Positions 56,942-64,000 of a stretch of 64,000 nt of DNA are shown in pieces; within the stretch, counting starts at the first letter, position 1; the number at the start of each line of letters is the position of its first letter. A program made the translations under genes and the position numbers. The notes beneath the pieces were generated by a model, which had not been told where the DNA came from, searched no databases, and worked only from the letters and a program-made list of their open reading frames with translations. Origin of the DNA: Spirosoma endbachense (lineage in GTDB: Bacteria > Bacteroidota > Bacteroidia > Cytophagales > Spirosomataceae); NCBI RefSeq assembly GCF_010233585.1, contig NZ_CP045997.1, positions 1,825,749-1,889,748 of the forward strand. The letters are read 5' to 3'.

Positions 56942-58087
56942 ATGAAGGAACACAAAATTGGTATTATCATGAACGGCGTGACGGGCCGAATGGGTACAAA
57001 TCAGCACCTGATGCGGTCAATCGTCGAAATTATTAAACAAGGTGGCGTAAAACTTGGTCCCGGCGAAACCATCATACCTGACCCCATTCTCGTTGGCCGC
57101 GACCGGAATAAATTAGAAAAATTGTGTCAGCTTTCGGGCATTCAGCGAATGACGACGGATGTCGACGAAGCTCTGGCCGATCCCAATAACAGCATTTATT
57201 TCGATGCCCAAACTACCGGCCGACGTGCCGAGGGCGTTCGGAAGGCCGTAAAAGCAGGCAAACACATCTACTGCGAAAAACCGACCGCAGTCAGTGCCGA
57301 GGTTGCCCTGGAACTGTATACGTTGTGTCAGGAAGCTGGCTTAAAAAACGGTGTCGTACAGGATAAGTTGTGGTTACCCGGTTTGCTAAAACTCAAACGC
57401 CTGATCCAGAATGATTTTTTTGGCAAAATCCTGTCCGTTCAGGGTGAGTTTGGCTATTGGGTATTCGAGGGCCATAGCATCCCGGCTCAGCGTCCGTCCT
57501 GGAACTATCGCAAAGAGGATGACGGTGGTATCATCGTGGATATGCTGTGCCACTGGCGTTATGTACTCGACAATATTTTTGGAAAGGTGAAATCCGTTTC
57601 GTGCCTCGGTGCTACGCATATTCCCCAACGCATCGACGAGCAGGGGCGCCCGTATAGCTGCACAGCCGACGATGCAGCATATGCCACTTTTGAACTCGAA
57701 AACGGTGTTATTGCTCATTTCAATTCATCCTGGACGGTTCGTGTCCGGCGCGACGATCTGCTCACGCTGCAAGTTGATGGTACTAAAGGATCGGCAGTAG
57801 CCGGATTACGTGAATGCTATACGCAGCACTACGGCAACACGCCTAAGCCGGTCTGGAATCCTGATATACCTCAAACCATTCCGTTTTTCGATGGCTGGTC
57901 AAAAGTACCCGAACAGGAAATTTACGACAATGCTTTCAAGGCCCAATGGGAATTGTTCCTGAAACATGTTGTCAATGATGAGCCGTTTCCGTGGGATTTA
58001 CGGGAGGGAGCCAAAGGCGTTCAGCTCGCCGAAAAAGGGCTGGAAAGTTGGGCTAAGCGGTGTTGGGTTGATATTCCGGAGTTATGA
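56942..58087 (+). CDS. Gfo/Idh/MocA-family oxidoreductase
   Basis: A 381-aa NAD(P)-dependent dehydrogenase from ATG 56942 (MKEHKIGIIMNGVTGRMGTN). The nucleotide loop NGVTGRMG, the EKPTAVSAE motif that carries the catalytic Lys, and KLWLPGLLKLKRL follow in family order. No Tat or Sec signal, so cytoplasmic, unlike the Tat-exported paralogues at 57 and 59584. It probably oxidises a hydroxyl of the sugar intermediate. Overlaps the SDR gene by 4 nt. Confidence 0.85.
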   Translation: MKEHKIGIIMNGVTGRMGTNQHLMRSIVEIIKQGGVKLGPGETIIPDPILVGRDRNKLEKLCQLSGIQRMTTDVDEALADPNNSIYFDAQTTGRRAEGVRKAVKAGKHIYCEKPTAVSAEVALELYTLCQEAGLKNGVVQDKLWLPGLLKLKRLIQNDFFGKILSVQGEFGYWVFEGHSIPAQRPSWNYRKEDDGGIIVDMLCHWRYVLDNIFGKVKSVSCLGATHIPQRIDEQGRPYSCTADDAAYATFELENGVIAHFNSSWTVRVRRDDLLTLQVDGTKGSAVAGLRECYTQHYGNTPKPVWNPDIPQTIPFFDGWSKVPEQEIYDNAFKAQWELFLKHVVNDEPFPWDLREGAKGVQLAEKGLESWAKRCWVDIPEL

Positions 58088-58869
58088 TAAACGCGGAGAA
58101 ACGCCCCGTAGCCTTCATAACGGGTGGAAGCCGGGGTATCGGCTACGGCATTGCGGAACATCTGGCAAAGGCGGGTTTCGATCTGGCCATCAATGGAGTT
58201 CGGCCCGAAGAAGCCGTTCGCGATGCGCTGGATGCCTTACGAAACCGGGGGAGCGATGTCTTGTATTGTCAGGGGGATATTGCTTCTTCGGAGACACGAC
58301 AAGCCATGATGCAATCGATCCAATCGCATTTCGGGCAGCTTAACGTACTGGTCAATAATGCGGGCGTAGCTCCAAAAGAACGGCGCGATATTCTCGAAGC
58401 AACCGAAGAAAGTTTTCAGTATGTACTGTCAACGAACTTACAGGGTGCTTATTTCCTGACGCAGGCAGCGGCCAATTGGATGATAGCGCAACGCGCTGAA
58501 CAGGCTGATTTTTGGGCCTGTATCATTAACGTGTCCTCGATTTCGGCGACGGTTGCGTCGGTCAATCGGGGAGAATATTGTGTGGCGAAAGCTGGGTTAA
58601 GTATGGCAACGCAACTGTTTGCCGTCCGGCTTGGGGAGTTTGACATTCCAGTTTATGAAGTTCGACCGGGCGTCATCAAAACGGACATGACTGCGGGCGT
58701 TACCGCTAAATACGACGCCCTGATCGAATCGGGCCTATGCGTCCAGAAACGCTGGGGCTTTGCCGACGACGTGGGCCGAGCTGTTGCCTCATTGGCCAGG
58801 GGCGATTTTCCGTATTCGACGGGTCAGGTCATCATGGTTGATGGAGGACTAACTTTACCGAGGCTTTAA
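58084..58869 (+). CDS. short-chain dehydrogenase/reductase (FabG-like)
   Basis: A 261-aa classical SDR: cofactor loop TGGSRGIG (13-20), NNAG at 91-94, catalytic Ser near 151-152 and Y165-x3-K169 (YCVAK), then RPGVIKTDMT. FabG-like enzymes in sugar clusters usually reduce or oxidise keto sugars and aldonates (KduD-like role) and not acyl-ACP. Coupled to the upstream dehydrogenase by an ATGA overlap. Confidence 0.85.
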   Translation: MINAEKRPVAFITGGSRGIGYGIAEHLAKAGFDLAINGVRPEEAVRDALDALRNRGSDVLYCQGDIASSETRQAMMQSIQSHFGQLNVLVNNAGVAPKERRDILEATEESFQYVLSTNLQGAYFLTQAAANWMIAQRAEQADFWACIINVSSISATVASVNRGEYCVAKAGLSMATQLFAVRLGEFDIPVYEVRPGVIKTDMTAGVTAKYDALIESGLCVQKRWGFADDVGRAVASLARGDFPYSTGQVIMVDGGLTLPRL

Positions 58870-58927
58870 CCTATTGATTTCCAGGACATTATACTTGTAT
58901 TATCTGCAAACCTTATTTATTAAGTCC

Positions 58928-59527
58928 ATGACAGATGTCAAAATAGCGCCCTGGGAAAAATTCAGCAAAAAGCTGACACAAATCAAACACATCCAATTTG
59001 TTACTGAGGATTTGGAAGCGGTTTCGGTGCATAAATCCCTCCTAAAGCAGACGTACTTATTAGAAAGTTATATCATATACCTGGTTGCTCTGTGGGAGGC
59101 TTTTATTGAGGATTGTTTCAGTGATGCGATCACTTTATTACCAGAAGGTAGTGTAACTGCTAAGGCGAAGGATGCAATTAAAAACTTCAATTCACCTAAC
59201 ACGGATGGTATCAAGCGATTAGCTTCTGCCTGTTTTATTGGTTTAGAAACTATTCCTGCTCGCTGGGGATGGCCTGGATTTACAAACCAGCAGGTGCTGT
59301 CTTTTCTCGATAAAATCCTAAAAATAAGGCATGCAATTGCCCATTTGGGCTTGTCGGAAACTCGCTTAAGCAAAGAGCTTAATTTTCGGTACATGATGCT
59401 TATCTGCAACATCGCTGTTCAAACTCAAAACGTATTGATTGAATTTATGATCGAAAAAGGGTTGCAGGTTTACCCAACTTTTACTCTGCCTTATCCTGAA
59501 TTGAGGCCAACCGATTTAAAGCTGTAG
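58928..59527 (+). CDS. HEPN-domain protein (RiboL-PSP-HEPN-like)
   Basis: A 199-aa, all-helical protein from ATG 58928. The C-terminal half has KILKIRHAIAHLG, where R134 and H139 fit the Rx4-6H RNase motif of HEPN proteins, preceded by the helix YLVALWEAFIEDCFSDAI typical of this group. HEPN RNases serve in toxin-antitoxin, CRISPR-associated and abortive-infection systems; here no antitoxin or nucleotidyltransferase partner is adjacent. G+C is lower than in the flanking genes (22 of 60 at 59101-59160), and it interrupts a sugar cluster, suggesting insertion. Confidence 0.65.
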   Translation: MTDVKIAPWEKFSKKLTQIKHIQFVTEDLEAVSVHKSLLKQTYLLESYIIYLVALWEAFIEDCFSDAITLLPEGSVTAKAKDAIKNFNSPNTDGIKRLASACFIGLETIPARWGWPGFTNQQVLSFLDKILKIRHAIAHLGLSETRLSKELNFRYMMLICNIAVQTQNVLIEFMIEKGLQVYPTFTLPYPELRPTDLKL

Positions 59528-59583
59528 TGCTTACCAGAAATTCTATAGAACTCAAATAATACTTCCTAAACCAATTGAAACAC

Positions 59584-60888
59584 ATGAACACCAATCAAGT
59601 TTCCCGACGAGATGTCCTTAAAGCAGGGGCCGTCAGTTCACTCGCGGCTATCGGCATGCCCACTTTTATTCCAGCCAGTGCTTTTGGGGCCAACGACCGT
59701 ATACGTGTTGCCGTTATTGGCATCAATGGGCGCGGTAAAGATCACATTCAGGGTCTTCAGAAACAGAAAGATGTCGAAGTAGCTACCCTCTGTGATGTCG
59801 ACAGCACAGTGCTACAAAACGGGGCTGCTGAATTCGAGAAAAAGTACAATAAAAAAGTACAGACAATGGGCGACTTACGGCAGGTCTACGATGATAAAAA
59901 CATCGACGCCGTAACCATCGCCATGCCCAATCACTGGCACGCACTGGCTGCCATCTGGGCGTGTCAGGCAGGCAAGGACGTATACGTTGAAAAACCCGGT
60001 GCCCATAATCTGTACGAAGGCCGTAAACTGGTCGAAGCGGCTCATCGTTACAATCGTATCGTTCAGCATGGCGTACAGCTGAGGAGCTCGGTCGCGATTC
60101 AGGAAGCGATCAAACACCTGCGCGATGGACTGATTGGCAAGGTTTACATGGCGCGGGGACTTGTTTATAAATGGCGTCCAGACATTGGCGATAAAGGCAC
60201 GTCGCCCGTTCCTTCCGAGCTAAACTGGAATCTCTGGCAGGGTCCGGCTCAGGCACGGGATTTCAGCAAAAACTACGTTCATTACAACTGGCACTGGTTC
60301 TGGGATTACGGCAACGGCGACATTGGCAACCAGGGAATCCACGAAACGGACCTCTGCATGTGGGGATTAGATGTAGGCCTACCTGAAGAAATCACGTCGG
60401 CAGGTGGTAAGTTTCTCTGGAAAGATTGCAAAGAAACCCCCGAAACGCTTACCTCGGTTTACAAATATCCCTCATCAGGAAAAGTGATTCAGTTTGAGGT
60501 TCGCCCCTGGATGACCAACAAAGAAGATGGCGTTGAAATTGGCAACATATTTTATGGTGACAAGGGCTATATGGTCATCAACGGCTATTCGGACTATAAA
60601 ACGTTTTTGGGTAAAGAGAGAACTCCAGGCCCAGCCCGTAACGAAGGGGGCGATCACTACGCCAACTTCATTGAAGCTGTTCGGTCGCGGGATAAATCGA
60701 AACAGAACGGCCCTGTTGAAACAGCCCATCTGTCGTCTGGCATTGCGCACCTGGGGAATATCGCCTACCGTTTGGGCCGAACCCTGCATTTCGATCCAAA
60801 AAATGAAGTGTTCGTAAATGATAAGGAAGCCAATCAGATGCTGACCCGAAAATACCGTGCTCCATTTGTAGTCCCCGAAAAGGTTTAA
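59584..60888 (+). CDS. Tat-exported Gfo/Idh/MocA-family oxidoreductase
   Basis: A 434-aa protein from ATG 59584. Twin arginine in SRRDVLKAG followed by a hydrophobic stretch ending ASAFGAND marks Tat export with bound cofactor. Rossmann loop AVIGINGRGKDH; EKPGAHNLYEG carries the catalytic Lys; WHWFWDYGNGDIGNQGIHE is typical of the Bacteroidota/Planctomycetes exported subgroup. It probably oxidises or hydrolyses glycosides in the periplasm via a keto intermediate. Confidence 0.85.
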   Translation: MNTNQVSRRDVLKAGAVSSLAAIGMPTFIPASAFGANDRIRVAVIGINGRGKDHIQGLQKQKDVEVATLCDVDSTVLQNGAAEFEKKYNKKVQTMGDLRQVYDDKNIDAVTIAMPNHWHALAAIWACQAGKDVYVEKPGAHNLYEGRKLVEAAHRYNRIVQHGVQLRSSVAIQEAIKHLRDGLIGKVYMARGLVYKWRPDIGDKGTSPVPSELNWNLWQGPAQARDFSKNYVHYNWHWFWDYGNGDIGNQGIHETDLCMWGLDVGLPEEITSAGGKFLWKDCKETPETLTSVYKYPSSGKVIQFEVRPWMTNKEDGVEIGNIFYGDKGYMVINGYSDYKTFLGKERTPGPARNEGGDHYANFIEAVRSRDKSKQNGPVETAHLSSGIAHLGNIAYRLGRTLHFDPKNEVFVNDKEANQMLTRKYRAPFVVPEKV

Positions 60889-60999
60889 CCAATTGACAGT
60901 CAATAGATTTTCAGATGTTCGCAGACGTATTCGATTAGTACTGCGAACATCTGCCTTTGCCTTTGTGGGTAACCGCAAAACCTGAAAAGACTCCTACCA

Positions 61000-62259
61000 A
61001 TGAAGCCAATAACTACTCCTGAATCCATGACGACGAATCGCACAGTGATCAGTCAACTTCTCCAACTTCCTGTGCTGGTGGCTGCTCTGGGCTATCTGGT
61101 AGATATGTACGACCTGTTTCTGTTCAGTGTTGTGCGTGTTCCCAGCCTGAAAGCATTGGGAGTTGACGGTGACCGATTGCTAAGTGAGGGAATTTTACTG
61201 CTGAACTCCCAAATGGCGGGCTTACTAATTGGTGGAATTTTCTGGGGTATTTTGGGCGATAAACGGGGACGGCTGTCCGTTCTTTTTGGCTCAATCCTTC
61301 TTTATTCCCTGGCGAATATTGCCAACGGATTTGTTACATCGCTGGATCAGTATGCCTTATTACGGTTCGTAGCCGGTATTGGCCTCGCCGGTGAATTAGG
61401 AGCTGGCATTACATTGGTTACTGAAATTCTGCCCAAAGAAATTCGCGGCTATGGCACTACGCTTGTTGCCACAATGGGCGTATTGGGTGCCATTCTAGCC
61501 TATTTCGTTGCAGACCTGTTCGATTGGCGCATCTCTTACTACATTGGGGGCGGAATGGGTTTACTACTGCTTATTTTGCGGGTAAACGTGCTGGAATCCG
61601 GTATTTTCATTAAAACAAAACAGCGGGTATTACCCAGGGGGAACGTCGTTATGCTATTTTCGTCTCCAACCCGCTTAGCCAAGTATTTTCAGTGTATCCT
61701 GGTTGGATTACCCATTTGGTTTGTAGTTGGCATCCTGATCACGTTTTCACCGGAGTTCGGGAAAGCACTGGGTTTAAGCGAACCTGTAGTAGCAGGGAAA
61801 GCCGTTATGCTGAGTTTTTCGGGGCAGGTACTCGGCGACTTAGTAAGCGGTTTTCTGAGCCAGTACACCCAGAGTCGCAAAAAAGTGATCCGGCTGTTCA
61901 TGCTGCTTTCGCTGGCATTTATGCTCGTTTATTTACTGGCTCCCGTAAGGGATACAACGCTGTTTTACGCAGTCTGTGTTTGCCTTGGTTTCGCCAATGG
62001 CTACTGGACCTTGTTTGTAACCATTGCTGCCGAACTGTTTGGAACCAACCTTCGCGCTACAGTTGCAACCACCGTTCCAAATTTTGTACGAGGGGCAACA
62101 ATTCCATTAAGTGCACTTTTCATTCAGCTTAAACCCGCATTAGGAACGGTTTACAGCGCACTAACCGTTGGCCTTCTAACGCTGGCCGTGGCCCTGGTAG
62201 CACTCACCTACCTCGCCGAGACGTTTACGAAAGATCTGGATTATGTAGAAGAAGTATAA
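61000..62259 (+). CDS. MFS transporter, sugar or organic-acid type
   Basis: A 419-aa, 12-helix transporter. DMYDLFLFSVVR in helix 1, GDKRGR between helices 2 and 3, RFVAGIGLAGELGAGITLV in helix 4 and RGYGTTL afterwards are the hallmarks of the sugar/aromatic-acid (SP/AHS-like) branch. It closes the cluster starting at 54677 and would import its substrate. An in-frame ATG at 61027 is an alternative start. Confidence 0.83.
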   Translation: MKPITTPESMTTNRTVISQLLQLPVLVAALGYLVDMYDLFLFSVVRVPSLKALGVDGDRLLSEGILLLNSQMAGLLIGGIFWGILGDKRGRLSVLFGSILLYSLANIANGFVTSLDQYALLRFVAGIGLAGELGAGITLVTEILPKEIRGYGTTLVATMGVLGAILAYFVADLFDWRISYYIGGGMGLLLLILRVNVLESGIFIKTKQRVLPRGNVVMLFSSPTRLAKYFQCILVGLPIWFVVGILITFSPEFGKALGLSEPVVAGKAVMLSFSGQVLGDLVSGFLSQYTQSRKKVIRLFMLLSLAFMLVYLLAPVRDTTLFYAVCVCLGFANGYWTLFVTIAAELFGTNLRATVATTVPNFVRGATIPLSALFIQLKPALGTVYSALTVGLLTLAVALVALTYLAETFTKDLDYVEEV

Positions 62260-62605
62260 TAGATGTACAAAATTTTGCATCTGCTTACAAAATTTATCAT
62301 TTATAGCAAAGCACTAAACAAAAAAGGGTAATTATCTCCAGTAAATACGGGAAAAACCTCACCAATTATTAGTGGGGAATGTATGTATTTTGTCAGTACA
62401 TAAAATAACTATCTCGCGTCCTTTTGTCGATCATTGTTTAAGGTTTAGTCCGAACCTGCTCCGACGGCTGTTCAAAGGCTTTGAAAAATAACTCAACCAG
62501 TAAGCAGCCAATAACTGAAATGGAGGTGATATTCAAAATATCGCCAATCTACCTGTAGAGTAAAAGAAAAACTATATACCTAATTAACCCAAATTTATTA
62601 CAATT
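62260..62605. other. 346-bp AT-rich intergenic region
   Basis: No gene, tRNA or array is visible. Just after the MFS stop a small imperfect hairpin (62262-62283, agatg/catct arms with an inner caaaattttg palindrome) could terminate transcription. The region marks the shift to AT-rich accessory sequence. Confidence 0.35.
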
Positions 62606-63061
62606 ATGACTAATACATTTTGTGAAGACAATTCAAGCCAAAGAAAAGAACGCGGTGGAATATTATCAGATCCAAGCAATGCAGACAGCGCATTTGAGCA
62701 TCTTTCCAGAGTAATAAACAGTTGGCAGGAGGCATTTTATTCGCCTGATTCTACATTACTTTCTGAAAAGGCATATACTAAGTTTTTTGATTTTGATAAA
62801 GAATTGATCCAGTCTATTCTGGAGCAGGATAGGTGCGTAGCCTTAAGAATATTTCCAGGCTTTGATGAAAATGGTAAAATTACGGCTGCCCTGGTTGGTA
62901 TTAATGACGCTTCAGAAGAAATATTGAATACGGAATCCAACAAACGGAATTTGGGTGCTGGTGATAATGTAGCACTTCTGGCGGCAGTAGACCTTAATGC
63001 GGATAATCAAAGTATGATCGCTTGCTGTCCACGCAATGGAAAGTCCGCACTTTTTGGATAA
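62606..63061 (+). CDS. hypothetical protein, no family recognised
   Basis: A 151-aa soluble protein without signal or membrane helix. The centre has amphipathic helices (DSAFEHLSRVINSWQEAF), then strands with ALRIFPGFDENGKITAALVG, and the end carries CCPRNGKSALFG. ATG at 62606 after an AT-rich leader. Low G+C and position beside a membrane protein and a histidine kinase suggest an accessory signalling unit; no function can be given. Confidence 0.45.
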   Translation: MTNTFCEDNSSQRKERGGILSDPSNADSAFEHLSRVINSWQEAFYSPDSTLLSEKAYTKFFDFDKELIQSILEQDRCVALRIFPGFDENGKITAALVGINDASEEILNTESNKRNLGAGDNVALLAAVDLNADNQSMIACCPRNGKSALFG

Positions 63062-63099
63062 CCGCCATTTAGTCTGTTACTTATGTTAATAAAACAAGA

Positions 63100-63738
63100 A
63101 TGGAGAAGGCTCTATTAGCCATTTATTTTTTTTCTTTAGGATTTTCTACCGCCGTCTGTTTTTTCTTCAGACGGCGGCATGAATTTCCGATCAATAGTAT
63201 CTGGATTTATTTAGGACTAACTTTTCTGGTGGATGCTTATTCTGAGTATTTGTATCAGATTGGGCTAAAATTTCAATATTTATACATTATTTACGGGCCC
63301 GTTGAGTATTTTTTTATTGCTTCAGTTTACTATTATCAATTTAAAAATAGGTTAATGCGTAAAGTCATACCAATATCAATAATTATCTACGCAATTAGTA
63401 GTATTATCTATGGGCTTATCTTAAAATATGAGACACATTATTATATTTTCAATCTTCGTGGCGCATTAATAATTAGCTTATTACTTATTTATTTTAATGA
63501 ACTATATAAGAGGAATGAAATTATTGATTTAAAAAATGAGCCAATATTCTGGATCAGTATTGGTAATCTTTTCTTTTGGTCAGGTACGTTTTTTATTATG
63601 GGTCTGGTGACACCTCTAAATAAGATCGACCCAAAAATTGGTACACTTCTCTTCTCAATAAATCCGATTCTAAATATCTTCTCCTATAATATGTTTATAA
63701 AAGCTATATTATGCAAACGAAAATCGATCCAATTATAA
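63100..63738 (+). CDS. polytopic membrane protein upstream of a histidine kinase
   Basis: A 212-aa, very hydrophobic protein with about seven helices, one containing YLYIIYGPVEYFFIASVYYY. No known motif. It overlaps the kinase gene by 28 nt, so they are co-transcribed; it may be the sensing subunit of that kinase. Coding sequence is strongly AT-rich. Confidence 0.55.
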   Translation: MEKALLAIYFFSLGFSTAVCFFFRRRHEFPINSIWIYLGLTFLVDAYSEYLYQIGLKFQYLYIIYGPVEYFFIASVYYYQFKNRLMRKVIPISIIIYAISSIIYGLILKYETHYYIFNLRGALIISLLLIYFNELYKRNEIIDLKNEPIFWISIGNLFFWSGTFFIMGLVTPLNKIDPKIGTLLFSINPILNIFSYNMFIKAILCKRKSIQL

Positions 63739-64000
63739 CGGTCATTATTCTGGGCACGTTAATTTTTCTTGGACTTTCCGCTTTTGTGGTTTCTTTTCTA
63801 TTTTTTTTCAATAAAAAACAAGCTCAGTACAGGCAGGAAAAGGCTGATTTAAAAGCTAGATATGATCGGGAAATTTTAAAATCTCAATTAGAAGTACAAA
63901 ACTCCACATTACAGGAGGTCGGCCAGGAATTACATGACAATATAGGGCAATTATTATCCGTAGCTAAAATAAACTTAAGCATATTAGAAAGCCTTCCGCA
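63711..64000 (+). CDS. HisKA_3-type sensor histidine kinase (5' part, runs off the window)
   Basis: The first 96 codons of a kinase from ATG 63711. One N-terminal membrane helix (about 8-33), a basic/coiled linker, then EVGQELHDNIGQLLSVAKIN, the phospho-accepting box (His75) of the NarX/DesK-like HisKA_3 group. No periplasmic sensor is encoded, fitting a sensor supplied by the upstream membrane protein. A LuxR-type response regulator would be expected beyond the window edge. Confidence 0.82.
   Translation, partial: MQTKIDPIITVIILGTLIFLGLSAFVVSFLFFFNKKQAQYRQEKADLKARYDREILKSQLEVQNSTLQEVGQELHDNIGQLLSVAKINLSILESLP

Overview
The window looks like chromosome of a Bacteroidota bacterium of the order Cytophagales, most like Spirosoma and relatives (inference from protein content; no 16S is present). 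Supporting signs are the lipoprotein TamA variant (TamL), the order miaB / sigma-54 AAA activator / lptE / TPR-tailed protein / secG, a transketolase split into two genes, PspC and LiaF-like membrane proteins, Tat-exported Gfo/Idh/MocA proteins, many lipoproteins, and few recognisable Shine-Dalgarno sequences. G+C is near 50% over most of the window (31 of 60 bases at 60241-60300) and falls sharply in the last 1.7 kb (17 of 60 at 63361-63420). I see no rRNA, tRNA, CRISPR array, insertion sequence or prophage.

Layout. 1-4.4 kb: a sugar block with a GH109 alpha-N-acetylgalactosaminidase, a glucose/galactose/fucose-type symporter, a DUF4258/zinc-finger pair resembling a toxin-antitoxin module, and a galactokinase-like GHMP kinase. 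4.4-8.8 kb: LolC/E-like permease, rbfA, a polytopic GT-C-like protein and a queuosine-precursor transporter. 9-14 kb: a large secreted purple acid phosphatase and a di-haem cytochrome c peroxidase with an imelysin-like N-terminus. 13.9-22.4 kb: rRNA/tRNA methyltransferase, tamL, then miaB to secG. 22.4-29.1 kb: a conserved hypothetical protein, groES-groEL, lolD, sucC and an M48 protease. 29.3-36.2 kb: FAH-family hydrolase, M23 peptidase, bcp, split transketolase, and an ECF sigma factor with a membrane protein and a Spy-like periplasmic protein. 36.2-40.7 kb: LiaF-like and PspC proteins, a degenerate TrpF-fold protein, a secreted sugar isomerase-like protein and a lipoprotein. 41-45.4 kb: grpE-dnaJ, queG, kynU. 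45.5-54.2 kb: an RND tripartite efflux operon with its own two-component system. 54.7-62.3 kb: an uronide-type catabolic cluster (GH88, TIM-barrel isomerase, Gfo/Idh/MocA, SDR, Gfo/Idh/MocA, MFS) interrupted by a HEPN gene. 62.6-64 kb: AT-rich accessory genes and the 5' part of a HisKA_3 histidine kinase that runs off the window.

The most striking non-coding content is a set of long inverted repeats. Many are perfect 15-28 bp terminator-type stems in convergent gaps. A second group consists of long imperfect hairpins, often built from degenerate aatgaag-like sequence, in the short gaps between co-directional genes. A 33-bp palindrome is present twice as a 71-bp tandem unit between the response regulator and the histidine kinase. 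A paired-pentamer motif, TGNCA-N3-TGNCA, lies upstream of groES, grpE and miaB; the groES copy sits just upstream of a -24/-12-like element, and the miaB operon encodes a sigma-54 activator. This is the best candidate here for an uncharacterised regulatory system.
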